From: an uncultured Bacteroidales bacterium
GTDB taxonomy: Bacteria; Bacteroidota; Bacteroidia; Bacteroidales; F082
Direction: 5' to 3'
Length of the DNA: 64,000 nucleotides
Assembly (NCBI GenBank): GCA_900318265.1
Contig: ONKA01000006.1
Location: 1-64,000 of the forward strand
A model generated the notes under the pieces. It did not search any database. It was not told the origin of the DNA and saw only the letters and a list, made by a program, of their open reading frames with translations. Of the stretch, positions 1-7,918 are shown piece after piece (the first letter of the stretch is position 1; each line of letters starts with the position of its first letter). The translations under genes were made by a program, and so were the position numbers.

Positions 1-78
1 ATTCCGAACAGAGAAGTTAAGCCCCGCCGCGACGATGATACTGCGCGAAAGCGTGGGAAAGTAGTTCGCCGCCCACCC
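1..78 (+). rRNA. 5S ribosomal RNA, 3' part
   Basis: The first bases match the conserved middle and 3' half of bacterial 5S rRNA: CCGAACAGAGAAGTTAAGC, then the loop E/helix IV region and the closing strand ending in CGCCGCCCACCC. The 5' third lies outside the window, so an rRNA operon probably continues to the left. The exact 3' end is estimated to within a few bases. Confidence 0.9.
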
Positions 79-80
79 TA

Positions 81-123
81 AACGACAACCCCGACAGCAG
101 TTGCTGCCGGGGTTCGTTGTTTT
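81..123 (+). terminator. Intrinsic terminator of the rRNA operon
   Basis: A long hairpin begins directly after the 5S sequence: an AACCCCG..CAGCA arm pairs with TGCTGCCGGGGTT and is followed by TTGTTTT. It fits a Rho-independent terminator for the rRNA operon. It may also stop the minus-strand helicase transcript that converges on it. Confidence 0.8.
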
Positions 124-143
124 ATGCTGAGACCTAAAATAAG

Positions 144-1565
144 CTAATCTCCAAAGAACTCATCCTTGAAATTCACGAAATACACCCTTTCTTGTGCGCG
201 TGTCAAGGCAGTATAGATCCATCTTAAATCTTCCACCTCAAGCGTTTCCTTTTGGTTAAAGGATGAATCGATGAACACGCTGCTCCATTGCCCACCTTGC
301 GTCTTATGGCAGGTGAGTGCGTATGCGAATTTGACTTGCAAGGCGTTGAACCAAGGGTTCTTTTTCATCTCCTTGTAACGCTCCCTACGGTTGGGGATGT
401 CCATGTAGTCCTCTTCAATCGCTGCAAATAGTCTTTGGCTCTCTTCTTCCGTCAGCGAAGGGCTGTTGCTGTTCAAGGTGTCCAAAAGTATTTTTGTTTC
501 TAGGTTTGGCGCATCGGGATAGTCGGTGAAGCTGAGCTCCACATCGGCAAAACGGAACCCGTACATGTCATCGTAATGTTTGATTTTCCTGATCTCTGCC
601 ATATCACCGTTGGCGATGAAACTCATCGTTTCGTTCCCTTCCGCCCAGAAATAGTTGTTTTTCACGACCATCAACTTGTCGCTAGTCGCAATCTCACCTT
701 CGATGTTGAGTATGCGTCCGCGTATGGCCTGGTTAAACATGTTGGCGCGCTTGTTTGACTTGCAGATTACGACGGCTTCGTTTTCCGAGGTGTTGTTGAA
801 GGCATTGTGCAACATCTCTTCAAAGGTCTCTGGACTAATCTTTTGGATGTCGTCGAAGCCGTCCAGATGGAAGATGGGTAATGCGTATTCGTAGAGGTTT
901 TGTCCAAGCATCTGCCTGATGTCAGTGGCGTTGTAGAGTATGCCTGACTCCAAGGCCTGACGTTTTACCTCAGTCAGCTCATAGGTGGCTGCCGTGATTG
1001 GGAATTGTGATTTCAGATATTCGCAGTCCAAGGCTGGACTTTCTTGGCTTTCAACGGGTGGCAACTGAGCCGTGTCGCCTATCAAAAGCAGGCGGCAATT
1101 CTCACCGCTGAAGACATACCCCAACAAATCGTCGAGCAAGCTGCTCCCTCCAAACTCCCTTTGTTCGCCAATCATAGAGGCTTCATCAACGATAAACAAT
1201 GCATTCTTGAACTTGTTCTCGGCTTTTACCATCCTAAAGCTTCCGTCTGGAAAGGATTTGGTTTGGTAGATTCTACGATGTATGGTTGAGGCATTTTGTC
1301 CTGTGTAGTTACTGAGGACTTTGGCCGCTCTTCCTGTCGGTGCCATCAGCACGAATCGCATGCCTAGGGAAGGCAATGCTCTCACTAAGGTCTTGACCAA
1401 TGATGTCTTGCCCGTTCCGGCATAACCTCTTAGGATGTAGGTAGGATTGTCTTTTTGCGAAAGTAGGAAAGCAGCAATATGATAAAGCACGATAGCTTGT
1501 CCTTCGGTAGGCTCAAATCCAAAGGATTGCACCAGTTTGCCATATAGCTCGCTGCGGCTTAACAT
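144..1565 (-). CDS. RecD-like ATP-dependent DNA helicase (SF1B)
   Basis: A 473-residue superfamily 1 helicase of the RecD/Dda type, which moves 5' to 3' on single-stranded DNA. Visible motifs are Walker A GYAGTGKTS (about 47-55), Walker B VDEAS (about 126-130), motif III GDTAQLPPVES, a C-terminal UvrD-like segment with TCHKTQGGQW (about 419-428), and motif VI YTALTRAQERVYFV near the end. It lacks the long N-terminal region of RecD2, so it is a short stand-alone helicase, probably in repair or recombination. It starts 3 bp after the TamL-like gene and is probably cotranscribed with it. No RecB or RecC gene is nearby. The exact partner is unknown. Confidence 0.88.
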   Translation of the reverse strand: MLSRSELYGKLVQSFGFEPTEGQAIVLYHIAAFLLSQKDNPTYILRGYAGTGKTSLVKTLVRALPSLGMRFVLMAPTGRAAKVLSNYTGQNASTIHRRIYQTKSFPDGSFRMVKAENKFKNALFIVDEASMIGEQREFGGSSLLDDLLGYVFSGENCRLLLIGDTAQLPPVESQESPALDCEYLKSQFPITAATYELTEVKRQALESGILYNATDIRQMLGQNLYEYALPIFHLDGFDDIQKISPETFEEMLHNAFNNTSENEAVVICKSNKRANMFNQAIRGRILNIEGEIATSDKLMVVKNNYFWAEGNETMSFIANGDMAEIRKIKHYDDMYGFRFADVELSFTDYPDAPNLETKILLDTLNSNSPSLTEEESQRLFAAIEEDYMDIPNRRERYKEMKKNPWFNALQVKFAYALTCHKTQGGQWSSVFIDSSFNQKETLEVEDLRWIYTALTRAQERVYFVNFKDEFFGD

Positions 1566-1568
1566 GGC

Positions 1569-3893
1569 TTAGAAAGGATAGCCTATGCCGGCCTGGAACC
1601 TGAGGTTGTTGTATTCTTCATTGCCAAACCGCCAGTAACTGCCTGTTTCTGGGTCGGGGTATGGATTACGCAAGGCGTATGCGATGTCGAACCTGAGCAG
1701 CAGGAATGAGACGTCCAACCTGATTCCGAACCCTGCGTCGAGGGCCATCTGCTTATAGAAACTGTTGAACTTGAATTCGCTGTTAGGCATGGATTCGTTG
1801 GGATGATAAGTCCAAATGTTGCCTGCGTCAACGAATACAGCTCCTTTGAAGATGTTGTAGATGGGGAAGCGGTATTCGGCATTAAACTCCAACTGCAAAT
1901 CGCCCGTCTTCTCGATGTCATCCGAGACAGGTACATAGCCTCCGGGGCCAACGGTGCGGTATAGCCATCCACGTAGTCCGTTGGCACCACCCCCATAAAA
2001 ACTACGCTCGAAGGGCAAGTCTTTCGAGTTGCCGTAAGGCACACCTATTCCGACAAACTGACGCATGACGAACCACGATTCGTTGCCAAGGTCAAGGTGC
2101 TGCCTGATGTCGAAACTACCTCTGACGTATTGGGCGTAAGGCATGCCAAACAGTTCATGATAGCCTTGCTCGTTTTCGGTGATGAGTTTGGTCTTGTTGA
2201 ACAAGGAAATCAAGTTACCACTTGATTCAAAATCGGCGCGGATATAGAAGAAGCTACCTTCCTTGTTGATGCTTTGGGTGTTGTAGATGATGGAATATCT
2301 AGTGCCGAACAAGAGGTGGCTGGTGTATTGAGCCTTTTTTCTTTGGCTGGTTTCTGCGTCAAGATAGGCTTGGAATGTCGGGTTGATGTTGGCGATTTTT
2401 ACGCTATTGAGGAAGAAAGGCGAAAGGGCCTGAGCCAAACGATAGTTGGTTTTCCAGTCGTAGCTGTAGGAAGCCGTTGAAATGTATCGGGAATAGTAGA
2501 AGCGGGTTTGAGAGCTGAGGCCTAGTGAGAGGGTGGTGGTAGGTTGGTAGTCTCTGGCCAGGCTGATAGAAGAAAAAGGCCCAAGGAATTTGGGAAACAT
2601 CAAACTGGCAGTGAGGCCCAACTCCCAAGTGTTGAAGACGCTTTTACCACTTTCTGTGACCTCGTTTCCGACCAATTGTTGTGCCTCAAAGCCTCCTTTC
2701 AGACCAAGTTGGAAGGTCTCGGCGCCATGGAAGATGTTTTTGTTGGTGTAGGAGAGGCTACCTTTGATGCCCAAATCGCCGTCGGAGTTGGTGCCTTCAC
2801 CTTGTACGGTGAAAGAATGCACGTCGTTTTGCTGCATGGTGATGCGGCAGTTGAGCCTATTGAGGCTGTCGTTCTCGACGTTCACCGTGTCGAACTCAAT
2901 GTTAACGTTGTTGTAAAGACGGAAGTTGCTTAATGCTCGATAGGTGCTCGTGACGCTACGTTGGTTGTAAGGGAAGTCTTCAAGGACCATGATGGAACGA
3001 GAAAAGGCAGAGGGCTTCACCTGAGGCGTGTTGAAGTAATAGAAATGCAGGTGGTTGATGCGTTTCCTTTGTCCCACTTCTTGTATGAGTAAGGTTGAAT
3101 CCGTTGGGTGGTCGTTTGACCTGAAGATGGAGTAGTCAGGATAGATGCTGATCTTGTTAATGTAGTATTTCTTGTAGGCCAAGTCACTCTTTTTCAACTT
3201 CATGGTAACAGTTAGCGTGTGGTTCATGAAGTTGCTGTCTACCTCATAGAAGATGTTGTCGCGGCTGAAGAAGAAATAGCCCGAGTTTTTCATCCTTTCG
3301 GTGATGATTTCGCGTTCTTTGTCAAGTTCGAAAGCATTATAGATGTCGCCACTATCCAGCCTGAACCTTGCGCTGTCGCGCATGATATAGCTTCTGATGA
3401 GTGAGTCTTCTATGATGTGGTCTACGTGGCTGACGGTATAGGGTTGGCTAGGAGTGACGTGATAATAGACCCGCGCTTTTTTCTTTCTCTTTTGGTACTT
3501 AACGGTATGTGTGACCTTGGAATGGAAATAGCCCACCTTGTCGAGGTAACGTTCCATTTGGTTGGTCGAACGCTTGGCTTCGGCAGGGTCGTAGTAGACG
3601 GGCTCCTTGCCGAATGTCGTGTTCATCCATTTCCAGAAATTACTCTTGGGTCGCTGTTGCGATTTGTAGTAAACCCATATCGGCAAATTGGTTTGAAACG
3701 TGCTTTTGTAAGGCTTAAGTGTGATGTAGGAGGATAAAGCCGACTTGCTGATTTTGGTCTTTTTGCCCTCGATTTCAATGTTGTTGCTTCTGACCAAATA
3801 CTTTCCTTCGGGCACAAAACGTCTGATGCTGCACGACGACAACATCATGCCTACGAGAAAGAGTAGAATGATATGAAGCTTCTTGCCTGACAT
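1569..3893 (-). CDS. tamL: TamL-like outer-membrane lipoprotein of the BamA/Omp85 superfamily
   Basis: A 774-residue Omp85-superfamily protein. The N-terminus has a lipoprotein signal ending LVGMMLSSC (Cys21 lipidated), which separates it from BamA and fits TamL, the Bacteroidetes lipoprotein counterpart of TamA. POTRA-like domains fill roughly residues 30-360. The C-terminal half is a 16-stranded-barrel type domain with GGGANGLRGW, and it ends in an aromatic residue (GIGYPF) as in barrel insertion signals. The family helps insert outer-membrane proteins together with TamB, but no tamB is visible here. A TACCTTTG promoter lies 17 bp upstream and the RecD-like gene follows after 3 bp. Confidence 0.83.
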   Translation of the reverse strand: MSGKKLHIILLFLVGMMLSSCSIRRFVPEGKYLVRSNNIEIEGKKTKISKSALSSYITLKPYKSTFQTNLPIWVYYKSQQRPKSNFWKWMNTTFGKEPVYYDPAEAKRSTNQMERYLDKVGYFHSKVTHTVKYQKRKKKARVYYHVTPSQPYTVSHVDHIIEDSLIRSYIMRDSARFRLDSGDIYNAFELDKEREIITERMKNSGYFFFSRDNIFYEVDSNFMNHTLTVTMKLKKSDLAYKKYYINKISIYPDYSIFRSNDHPTDSTLLIQEVGQRKRINHLHFYYFNTPQVKPSAFSRSIMVLEDFPYNQRSVTSTYRALSNFRLYNNVNIEFDTVNVENDSLNRLNCRITMQQNDVHSFTVQGEGTNSDGDLGIKGSLSYTNKNIFHGAETFQLGLKGGFEAQQLVGNEVTESGKSVFNTWELGLTASLMFPKFLGPFSSISLARDYQPTTTLSLGLSSQTRFYYSRYISTASYSYDWKTNYRLAQALSPFFLNSVKIANINPTFQAYLDAETSQRKKAQYTSHLLFGTRYSIIYNTQSINKEGSFFYIRADFESSGNLISLFNKTKLITENEQGYHELFGMPYAQYVRGSFDIRQHLDLGNESWFVMRQFVGIGVPYGNSKDLPFERSFYGGGANGLRGWLYRTVGPGGYVPVSDDIEKTGDLQLEFNAEYRFPIYNIFKGAVFVDAGNIWTYHPNESMPNSEFKFNSFYKQMALDAGFGIRLDVSFLLLRFDIAYALRNPYPDPETGSYWRFGNEEYNNLRFQAGIGYPF

Positions 3894-3910
3894 GCAACAC
3901 GGATTTGCTG

Positions 3911-3918
3911 CAAAGGTA
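3911..3918 (-). promoter_or_regulatory. Bacteroidetes -7 promoter element of the tamL-like gene
   Basis: TACCTTTG on the minus strand matches the TAnnTTTG element of the Bacteroidetes primary sigma factor. It lies between the folC stop and the TamL-like start, giving a leader of about 10 nt. Confidence 0.6.
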
Positions 3919-3930
3919 AGAATTTTCCTT

Positions 3931-5217
3931 TTATACGACCTCGGCTACGGTGAAATTGCTGCCACCGATGAATACTATGTCATCGAAATGCGCATTGTTG
4001 ACAGCGGAACGATAGGCGTGGCTGACGGACTCGAAAACTTGTCCACGCAAACCCATGTCGAAGGCTTTTTGTGCTAAGATATTGGCATCCAATCCTCTGG
4101 GAATGTCGGCCTTGCAGAAATAGTATTCAGCGCCATGGGGCAGGAGCTGCAACACGCTGTCGATGTCCTTGTCGTTGACCATGCCGAGTACGAAATGTAG
4201 TTTCTCGTAGTTCATCTCAGCCAATTGCTTGACGACTTCGGTGATGCCGGCTACGTTGTGCCCAGTGTCGGCGATGGTCAGCGGGTCTCTGTTGAGGATC
4301 TGCCAGCGACCCATGAGGTGGGTGTTGCGGATTACCCTACCGATACCGTCGCGGATGTCGTCTTCCGAGAGGTTGAACTTGTCGCGAAGGAGGTCAAGAG
4401 CGCACATCACGGTGGTAAGGTTTTTCTGCTGGTAGTTGCCCATTAGCGGGAGCTCGAGAGCTTCCATGTAGAGCTCGCTGTTTTTCCAGATGTCATACTT
4501 TTGTATGATGTCGGACTCGATATGGATTTTGTCGCAGTCGAAGACCTGGTCGGCGAAATAGATTGGGCTGTTGCATTCCTTGGCTTTATCGATGAAGACT
4601 TGTTCGGTCTCTGGATGTGTCTCGCCGATGACGACTGGGATGTTAGGCTTGATGATACCTGCTTTTTCGTATGCGATTTTAGCCCTTGTGTCACCAAGGA
4701 ACTTCATGTGGTCGAAGTCGATGTTGGTGATGATACTCAGTTCAGGTGTGATGAGGTTGGTGGAGTCCAGCCTTCCGCCCATGCCCACCTCGACGATGGC
4801 GATGTCGATCTTTTCTTTCGAGAAATAGTCGAAGGCCATGCCCACGGTCATCTCAAAGAAGGAAAGTTCCATCTGCTCAAACCTTTCCTTGTAGGTGTCG
4901 ATGAATTGCACCACGTTTTCCTCAGGAATCATCTCACCGTTGATGCGGATGCGTTCGCGGAAATCGCGTAGGTGGGGCGAAGTGTAAAGGCCGGTCTTGT
5001 AGCCCGCTTCCTGAAACACGGACGCCAGCATGTGGGAGACGGAGCCTTTGCCGTTGGTGCCAGCCACATGCACTGACTTGAAGTCATTCTGTGGGTTGTT
5101 GAGAAGATTTAGTAGTTGGATGGTGTTGTTCAGGTCAGCTTTGTAGGCGGCGGCTCCAATGCGTTGGTACATCGGGAGCTTGTTGAACATCCAGTCGAGA
5201 GTATCGGTGTAATTCAT
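3931..5217 (-). CDS. folC: Folylpolyglutamate synthase / dihydrofolate synthase
   Basis: A 428-residue Mur-ligase-type enzyme that joins glutamate to dihydropteroate or folate in the cytoplasm using ATP. The folate-specific P-loop GTNGKGS is at about 53-59. Further signatures are TSPHLRDFRERIRING, the VEVGMGGRLDSTN segment with its metal-binding glutamate, and the C-terminal ligase domain with DTGHN. Length and both domains are complete. It follows tonB on the same strand after an 87-bp spacer that holds a palindromic repeat (5239-5288), and it precedes the promoter of the TamL-like gene. Confidence 0.95.
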   Translation of the reverse strand: MNYTDTLDWMFNKLPMYQRIGAAAYKADLNNTIQLLNLLNNPQNDFKSVHVAGTNGKGSVSHMLASVFQEAGYKTGLYTSPHLRDFRERIRINGEMIPEENVVQFIDTYKERFEQMELSFFEMTVGMAFDYFSKEKIDIAIVEVGMGGRLDSTNLITPELSIITNIDFDHMKFLGDTRAKIAYEKAGIIKPNIPVVIGETHPETEQVFIDKAKECNSPIYFADQVFDCDKIHIESDIIQKYDIWKNSELYMEALELPLMGNYQQKNLTTVMCALDLLRDKFNLSEDDIRDGIGRVIRNTHLMGRWQILNRDPLTIADTGHNVAGITEVVKQLAEMNYEKLHFVLGMVNDKDIDSVLQLLPHGAEYYFCKADIPRGLDANILAQKAFDMGLRGQVFESVSHAYRSAVNNAHFDDIVFIGGSNFTVAEVV

Positions 5218-5238
5218 AGGCGATTGTTTAATAATGAT

Positions 5239-5288
5239 GAATGCTGAATGAGGCTAAGACTAGCGTCGCTTCGCGTCATTCAGCATTC
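5239..5288. repeat. Foldback element with perfect 13-bp arms
   Basis: GAATGCTGAATGA at 5239-5251 is perfectly repeated in reverse complement at 5276-5288. The 24-base centre holds a smaller GCG..CGC palindrome. It fills the space between tonB and folC and would form a hairpin in a readthrough transcript. Confidence 0.8.
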
Positions 5289-5304
5289 CGCATTTGCTTT
5301 TAAT

Positions 5305-6063
5305 TTATTGGTTGATGACAAAAGTATACGTGATGGTTCCATGTTGCTCTTCGGGAGCATCGGGGTCGGCGGCAAAGGTCGAGCGTTTGGCAGCCTGGAT
5401 GGCTTTCTGGCGCATGGTGTTGTTGAAAATCTCGGTTCCTTTAGTGGCAACTTCGGCGCGAACGACTTGTCCGGCACGATTCACCCAAATGTCGACCACT
5501 ATCTTGCCTTCTTCACTGAAGTCATCGTCAGGACGGTGCAGGCTCTTGGCGCCACGGCCTCCGAGGTCATATCCCGTTCCATTGCCTTTACCTCCATTGC
5601 CGTCGTATTTTCTGACGCCAGCCAATCCGTTGGGCTTGCCTTGGTCACCAGGTTGTCCGGTAATGCCTTCCGAGCCACCCGCCTGAGGGCTATTGCTGCC
5701 CTTATAAATGGCGCGTTTGTTGACTTGGGGTTTCGGCTGTTCGACAGGTTTCTCTTGCTTTGGCTTGGTGACTTTGGGCTTTTCAATGGCAGGAGCCTCC
5801 TCGTCGGTTTGAGTGACGATGTCTTCCTCGTTCTTGCTTTCCTCTTGTTGTGGCTGGGCAGCCATGGGGACGGCAGGCGTTTTGGGCTGTATGTTGCCCA
5901 TGCCTTGGTCCATCATGCCCAAGTCGACCTCAACGCCTTCTTCGCCCGGCAAGGGCAAGGGCGTTTTGAAGGCCATCAGGAGCAGGACAAGCACCGCCAA
6001 TGCGTGAACCACGATGGTTCCCACGATGGCAATACCTTTGTCTTTCTTTTCTCTGCTGTCCAT
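5305..6063 (-). CDS. TonB-family energy transducer
   Basis: A 252-residue TonB-like protein. One N-terminal membrane helix (about residues 11-31, GIAIVGTIVVHALAVLVLLL) is followed by a Pro/Lys/Glu-rich linker (VEQPKPQ, KPKVTKPKQEKP), a Gly/Asn-rich stretch, and a C-terminal TonB domain containing VDIWVNRAGQVVRAEV and ending TITYTFVINQ. It would pass energy from the ExbB-ExbD proton channel to outer-membrane receptors. It comes after exbB and exbD with 3 bp between exbD and itself, which indicates one operon and a complete Ton motor. No TonB-dependent receptor is nearby, so its client is unknown. Confidence 0.9.
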   Translation of the reverse strand: MDSREKKDKGIAIVGTIVVHALAVLVLLLMAFKTPLPLPGEEGVEVDLGMMDQGMGNIQPKTPAVPMAAQPQQEESKNEEDIVTQTDEEAPAIEKPKVTKPKQEKPVEQPKPQVNKRAIYKGSNSPQAGGSEGITGQPGDQGKPNGLAGVRKYDGNGGKGNGTGYDLGGRGAKSLHRPDDDFSEEGKIVVDIWVNRAGQVVRAEVATKGTEIFNNTMRQKAIQAAKRSTFAADPDAPEEQHGTITYTFVINQ

Positions 6064-6066
6064 GTC

Positions 6067-6480
6067 TTATTTCTTTGGCGATGTGGCTAAAATCACTTTG
6101 TGGTTGTTGCCCGTGGCGTTGTTGATCTCGTTGACGGCATCAATTACGTTCACTATGAATTGCACGGGGACGGTCTTATCCGAACGCAGCACCACGGTGG
6201 CTTGGCTGTCGTTGCCAATCTTGGTGTTGATCATGTCCATAAGTTGGGTTTCCTCGGCAGGATTGTCGTCAACGAAGTATTGGTATTGGTCGTTGATGTA
6301 GACTGTGACGGTCTGCTTGGCCATGGTCTTGCTGCTGCTCGAAGGCAACATGAGCTTGATGGCGTTGGGCGCGACCAAGGTTGAGGTGAGCATGAAGAAA
6401 ATCAGCAGCAGGAACACCAGGTCCGACATGGACGAGGAGTTGAATGTTGGTTCGACCTTATTTCTTGATTTTATGGCCAT
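6067..6480 (-). CDS. exbD: ExbD/TolR-family biopolymer transport protein
   Basis: A 137-residue ExbD homologue of normal length. A single membrane helix near residues 18-37 carries the conserved aspartate in SDLVFLLLIFFML, the residue protonated during motor function. The periplasmic domain has the usual ExbD pattern, including VVLRSDKTVPVQFIVNVIDAV. It lies 12 bp after exbB and 3 bp before tonB, so the three genes are almost certainly cotranscribed. It could be called TolR, but the adjacent TonB-type protein favours ExbD. Confidence 0.92.
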   Translation of the reverse strand: MAIKSRNKVEPTFNSSSMSDLVFLLLIFFMLTSTLVAPNAIKLMLPSSSSKTMAKQTVTVYINDQYQYFVDDNPAEETQLMDMINTKIGNDSQATVVLRSDKTVPVQFIVNVIDAVNEINNATGNNHKVILATSPKK

Positions 6481-6492
6481 AATGCGCTGATT

Positions 6493-7194
6493 TTATGCGG
6501 GTTCATTCAAGACATCCATGAATTCAGTCGCCTTGCCTTCAAGCAGGTTGACGACTTTCTGAATCTTGTTGGTGATGATGGCGTGGAAGAAATAGGCTAT
6601 GATACCCACAATCAGACCGCCGACGGTGGTCACCATGGCTTCGTAGATACCAGATGAAAGCAATTCGATGTCGATATTGTTGCCCGCCATCGACATGTTA
6701 TAGAAGGCGCGAATCATACCCGTCACCGTGCCCAAGAAACCGATCATAGGGGCGGCACTGGCAATCATGGCAAGGATGCTGACGCCGCGTTCCAGTTTGG
6801 CAACCTCCAGGTTACCTACATTCTCGATGGCTGAGTTGATGTCGCTCAAAGGACGTCCAATGCGTGAGAGGCCTTTGTCGATCATGCGTGAGATAGGGGT
6901 GGAGTTGCCACGGCACAAGGCCTTGGCCGAATCCAACTTGCCGTCTTTCATGTATTCGCGGATGCGTTCCATGAATCCCTTGTCGTATTTCGTGGCACGC
7001 GATACGACGATGAATCTTTCGAAGAAAATGTAAACGGCAATGAGCGATAGCACGGCCAATAAAATCATGATCCAACCGCCCTTGGTGGCAAGTTCAAGAA
7101 TGGAAAGCTTGAATTCTGTGGGTTGGGCTGCTGCTTGTGCAGTGGCGGTTGCGCCTAAATCGTTGACAGTCTGTTGAATTTGTAGGAGGTTCAT
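6493..7194 (-). CDS. exbB: ExbB/TolQ/MotA-family proton channel protein
   Basis: A 233-residue inner-membrane protein with three predicted helices. The first is near residues 37-55 (GGWIMILLAVLSLIAVYIFF). The last two form the MotA/TolQ/ExbB core, with SAAPMIGFLGTVTGMIRAF and YEAMVTTVGGLIVGIIAYFF. It forms the pentameric stator around ExbD. It is first in an exbB-exbD-tonB unit. The upstream gap from the LolA-like gene contains a 28-bp palindrome (7224-7251), which could separate or attenuate transcription between the two gene groups. Confidence 0.93.
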   Translation of the reverse strand: MNLLQIQQTVNDLGATATAQAAAQPTEFKLSILELATKGGWIMILLAVLSLIAVYIFFERFIVVSRATKYDKGFMERIREYMKDGKLDSAKALCRGNSTPISRMIDKGLSRIGRPLSDINSAIENVGNLEVAKLERGVSILAMIASAAPMIGFLGTVTGMIRAFYNMSMAGNNIDIELLSSGIYEAMVTTVGGLIVGIIAYFFHAIITNKIQKVVNLLEGKATEFMDVLNEPA

Positions 7195-7223
7195 ATTGAT
7201 GTTGAATTGTTGAATCGTCGTTT

Positions 7224-7251
7224 GTAGAGACGTGCCATGGCGCGTCTCTAC
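7224..7251. repeat. 28-bp palindrome, GTAGAGAC family, copy 1
   Basis: The element starts GTAGAGACG and ends CGTCTCTAC, with the central bases TGCCATGGCG. It is palindromic over 28 bp except for one T:G pair. The same outer arms with different but still palindromic centres occur at 31752-31779 and 49202-49229. This copy lies between the LolA-like gene and exbB. Confidence 0.85.
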
Positions 7252-7282
7252 ATAATAACATATTACGTTTTATTTTATTGCC

Positions 7283-7918
7283 TTATCGCATGTCAATCAC
7301 ATCCACCTTGGGGTGCTTTTTTGCATCAAAGGTGAAGAATTTGTCGTCCAATTCCTGGTCGAATTTCATTTCTTTGATGGTAACGACGACCTTACTGCCA
7401 TCTTCTATATAAATGTCTGCGCTATCAATATTGGGTCTTGATTTTTTCGTATTGATTTTCAGGGTCACGCGCTTGTATTGGCCTTTTGGATTCGCCAGTT
7501 CGATGGTGGCGATGCCTTTGGCGTCAATTCCAGAGAGGGTGGCTACGTAGCTCTCGTCCAAAGAGGTAAGGAGCTTGAGGGGTGTGTTGTCGGTGCCTTC
7601 GCTGGCGTTGCTGACCATGACTTCCTCATCGTCGATGAGATACGACCAAATGGTCTTTCCGTCGGAAATGGTCTGTTGGTCGGTCATTTCAATTTTGTAA
7701 GCCTCGCCTTGCAGCCAAGCATGACCTTTTTCGGATTCCCCTAAAGTTTTTCCGTCGGGACTGATTTGGTAGTTGAAAACCATCTCCACGTTCTTGTGAC
7801 TTCTCATTTGGTCGACCATGACGCGGATAATCTTCTCGGCGTTGTTTTGTGCGCTAACTGCTTGTGCTGCAAATGCTAATGCGATGCAGGCGATGATGTT
7901 CTTGATCTTCATTTTCAA
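7283..7918 (-). CDS. LolA-like outer-membrane lipoprotein carrier protein
   Basis: A 211-residue periplasmic protein with a cleavable signal peptide (about 1-23, ending AQAVSAQ). It has the LolA fold pattern: an N-terminal helix, a strand with DGKTIWSYLIDDEEVMVSN, and a C-terminal strand with VTIKEMKFDQELDDKFFTF. LolA-family proteins carry lipoproteins from the inner to the outer membrane. Its start overlaps the ftsK stop by 4 bp, so the two are translationally coupled, and ftsK next to a LolA-like gene is a recurring arrangement in this phylum. No LolB is visible. Assignment is at family level. Confidence 0.85.
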   Translation of the reverse strand: MKMKIKNIIACIALAFAAQAVSAQNNAEKIIRVMVDQMRSHKNVEMVFNYQISPDGKTLGESEKGHAWLQGEAYKIEMTDQQTISDGKTIWSYLIDDEEVMVSNASEGTDNTPLKLLTSLDESYVATLSGIDAKGIATIELANPKGQYKRVTLKINTKKSRPNIDSADIYIEDGSKVVVTIKEMKFDQELDDKFFTFDAKKHPKVDVIDMR

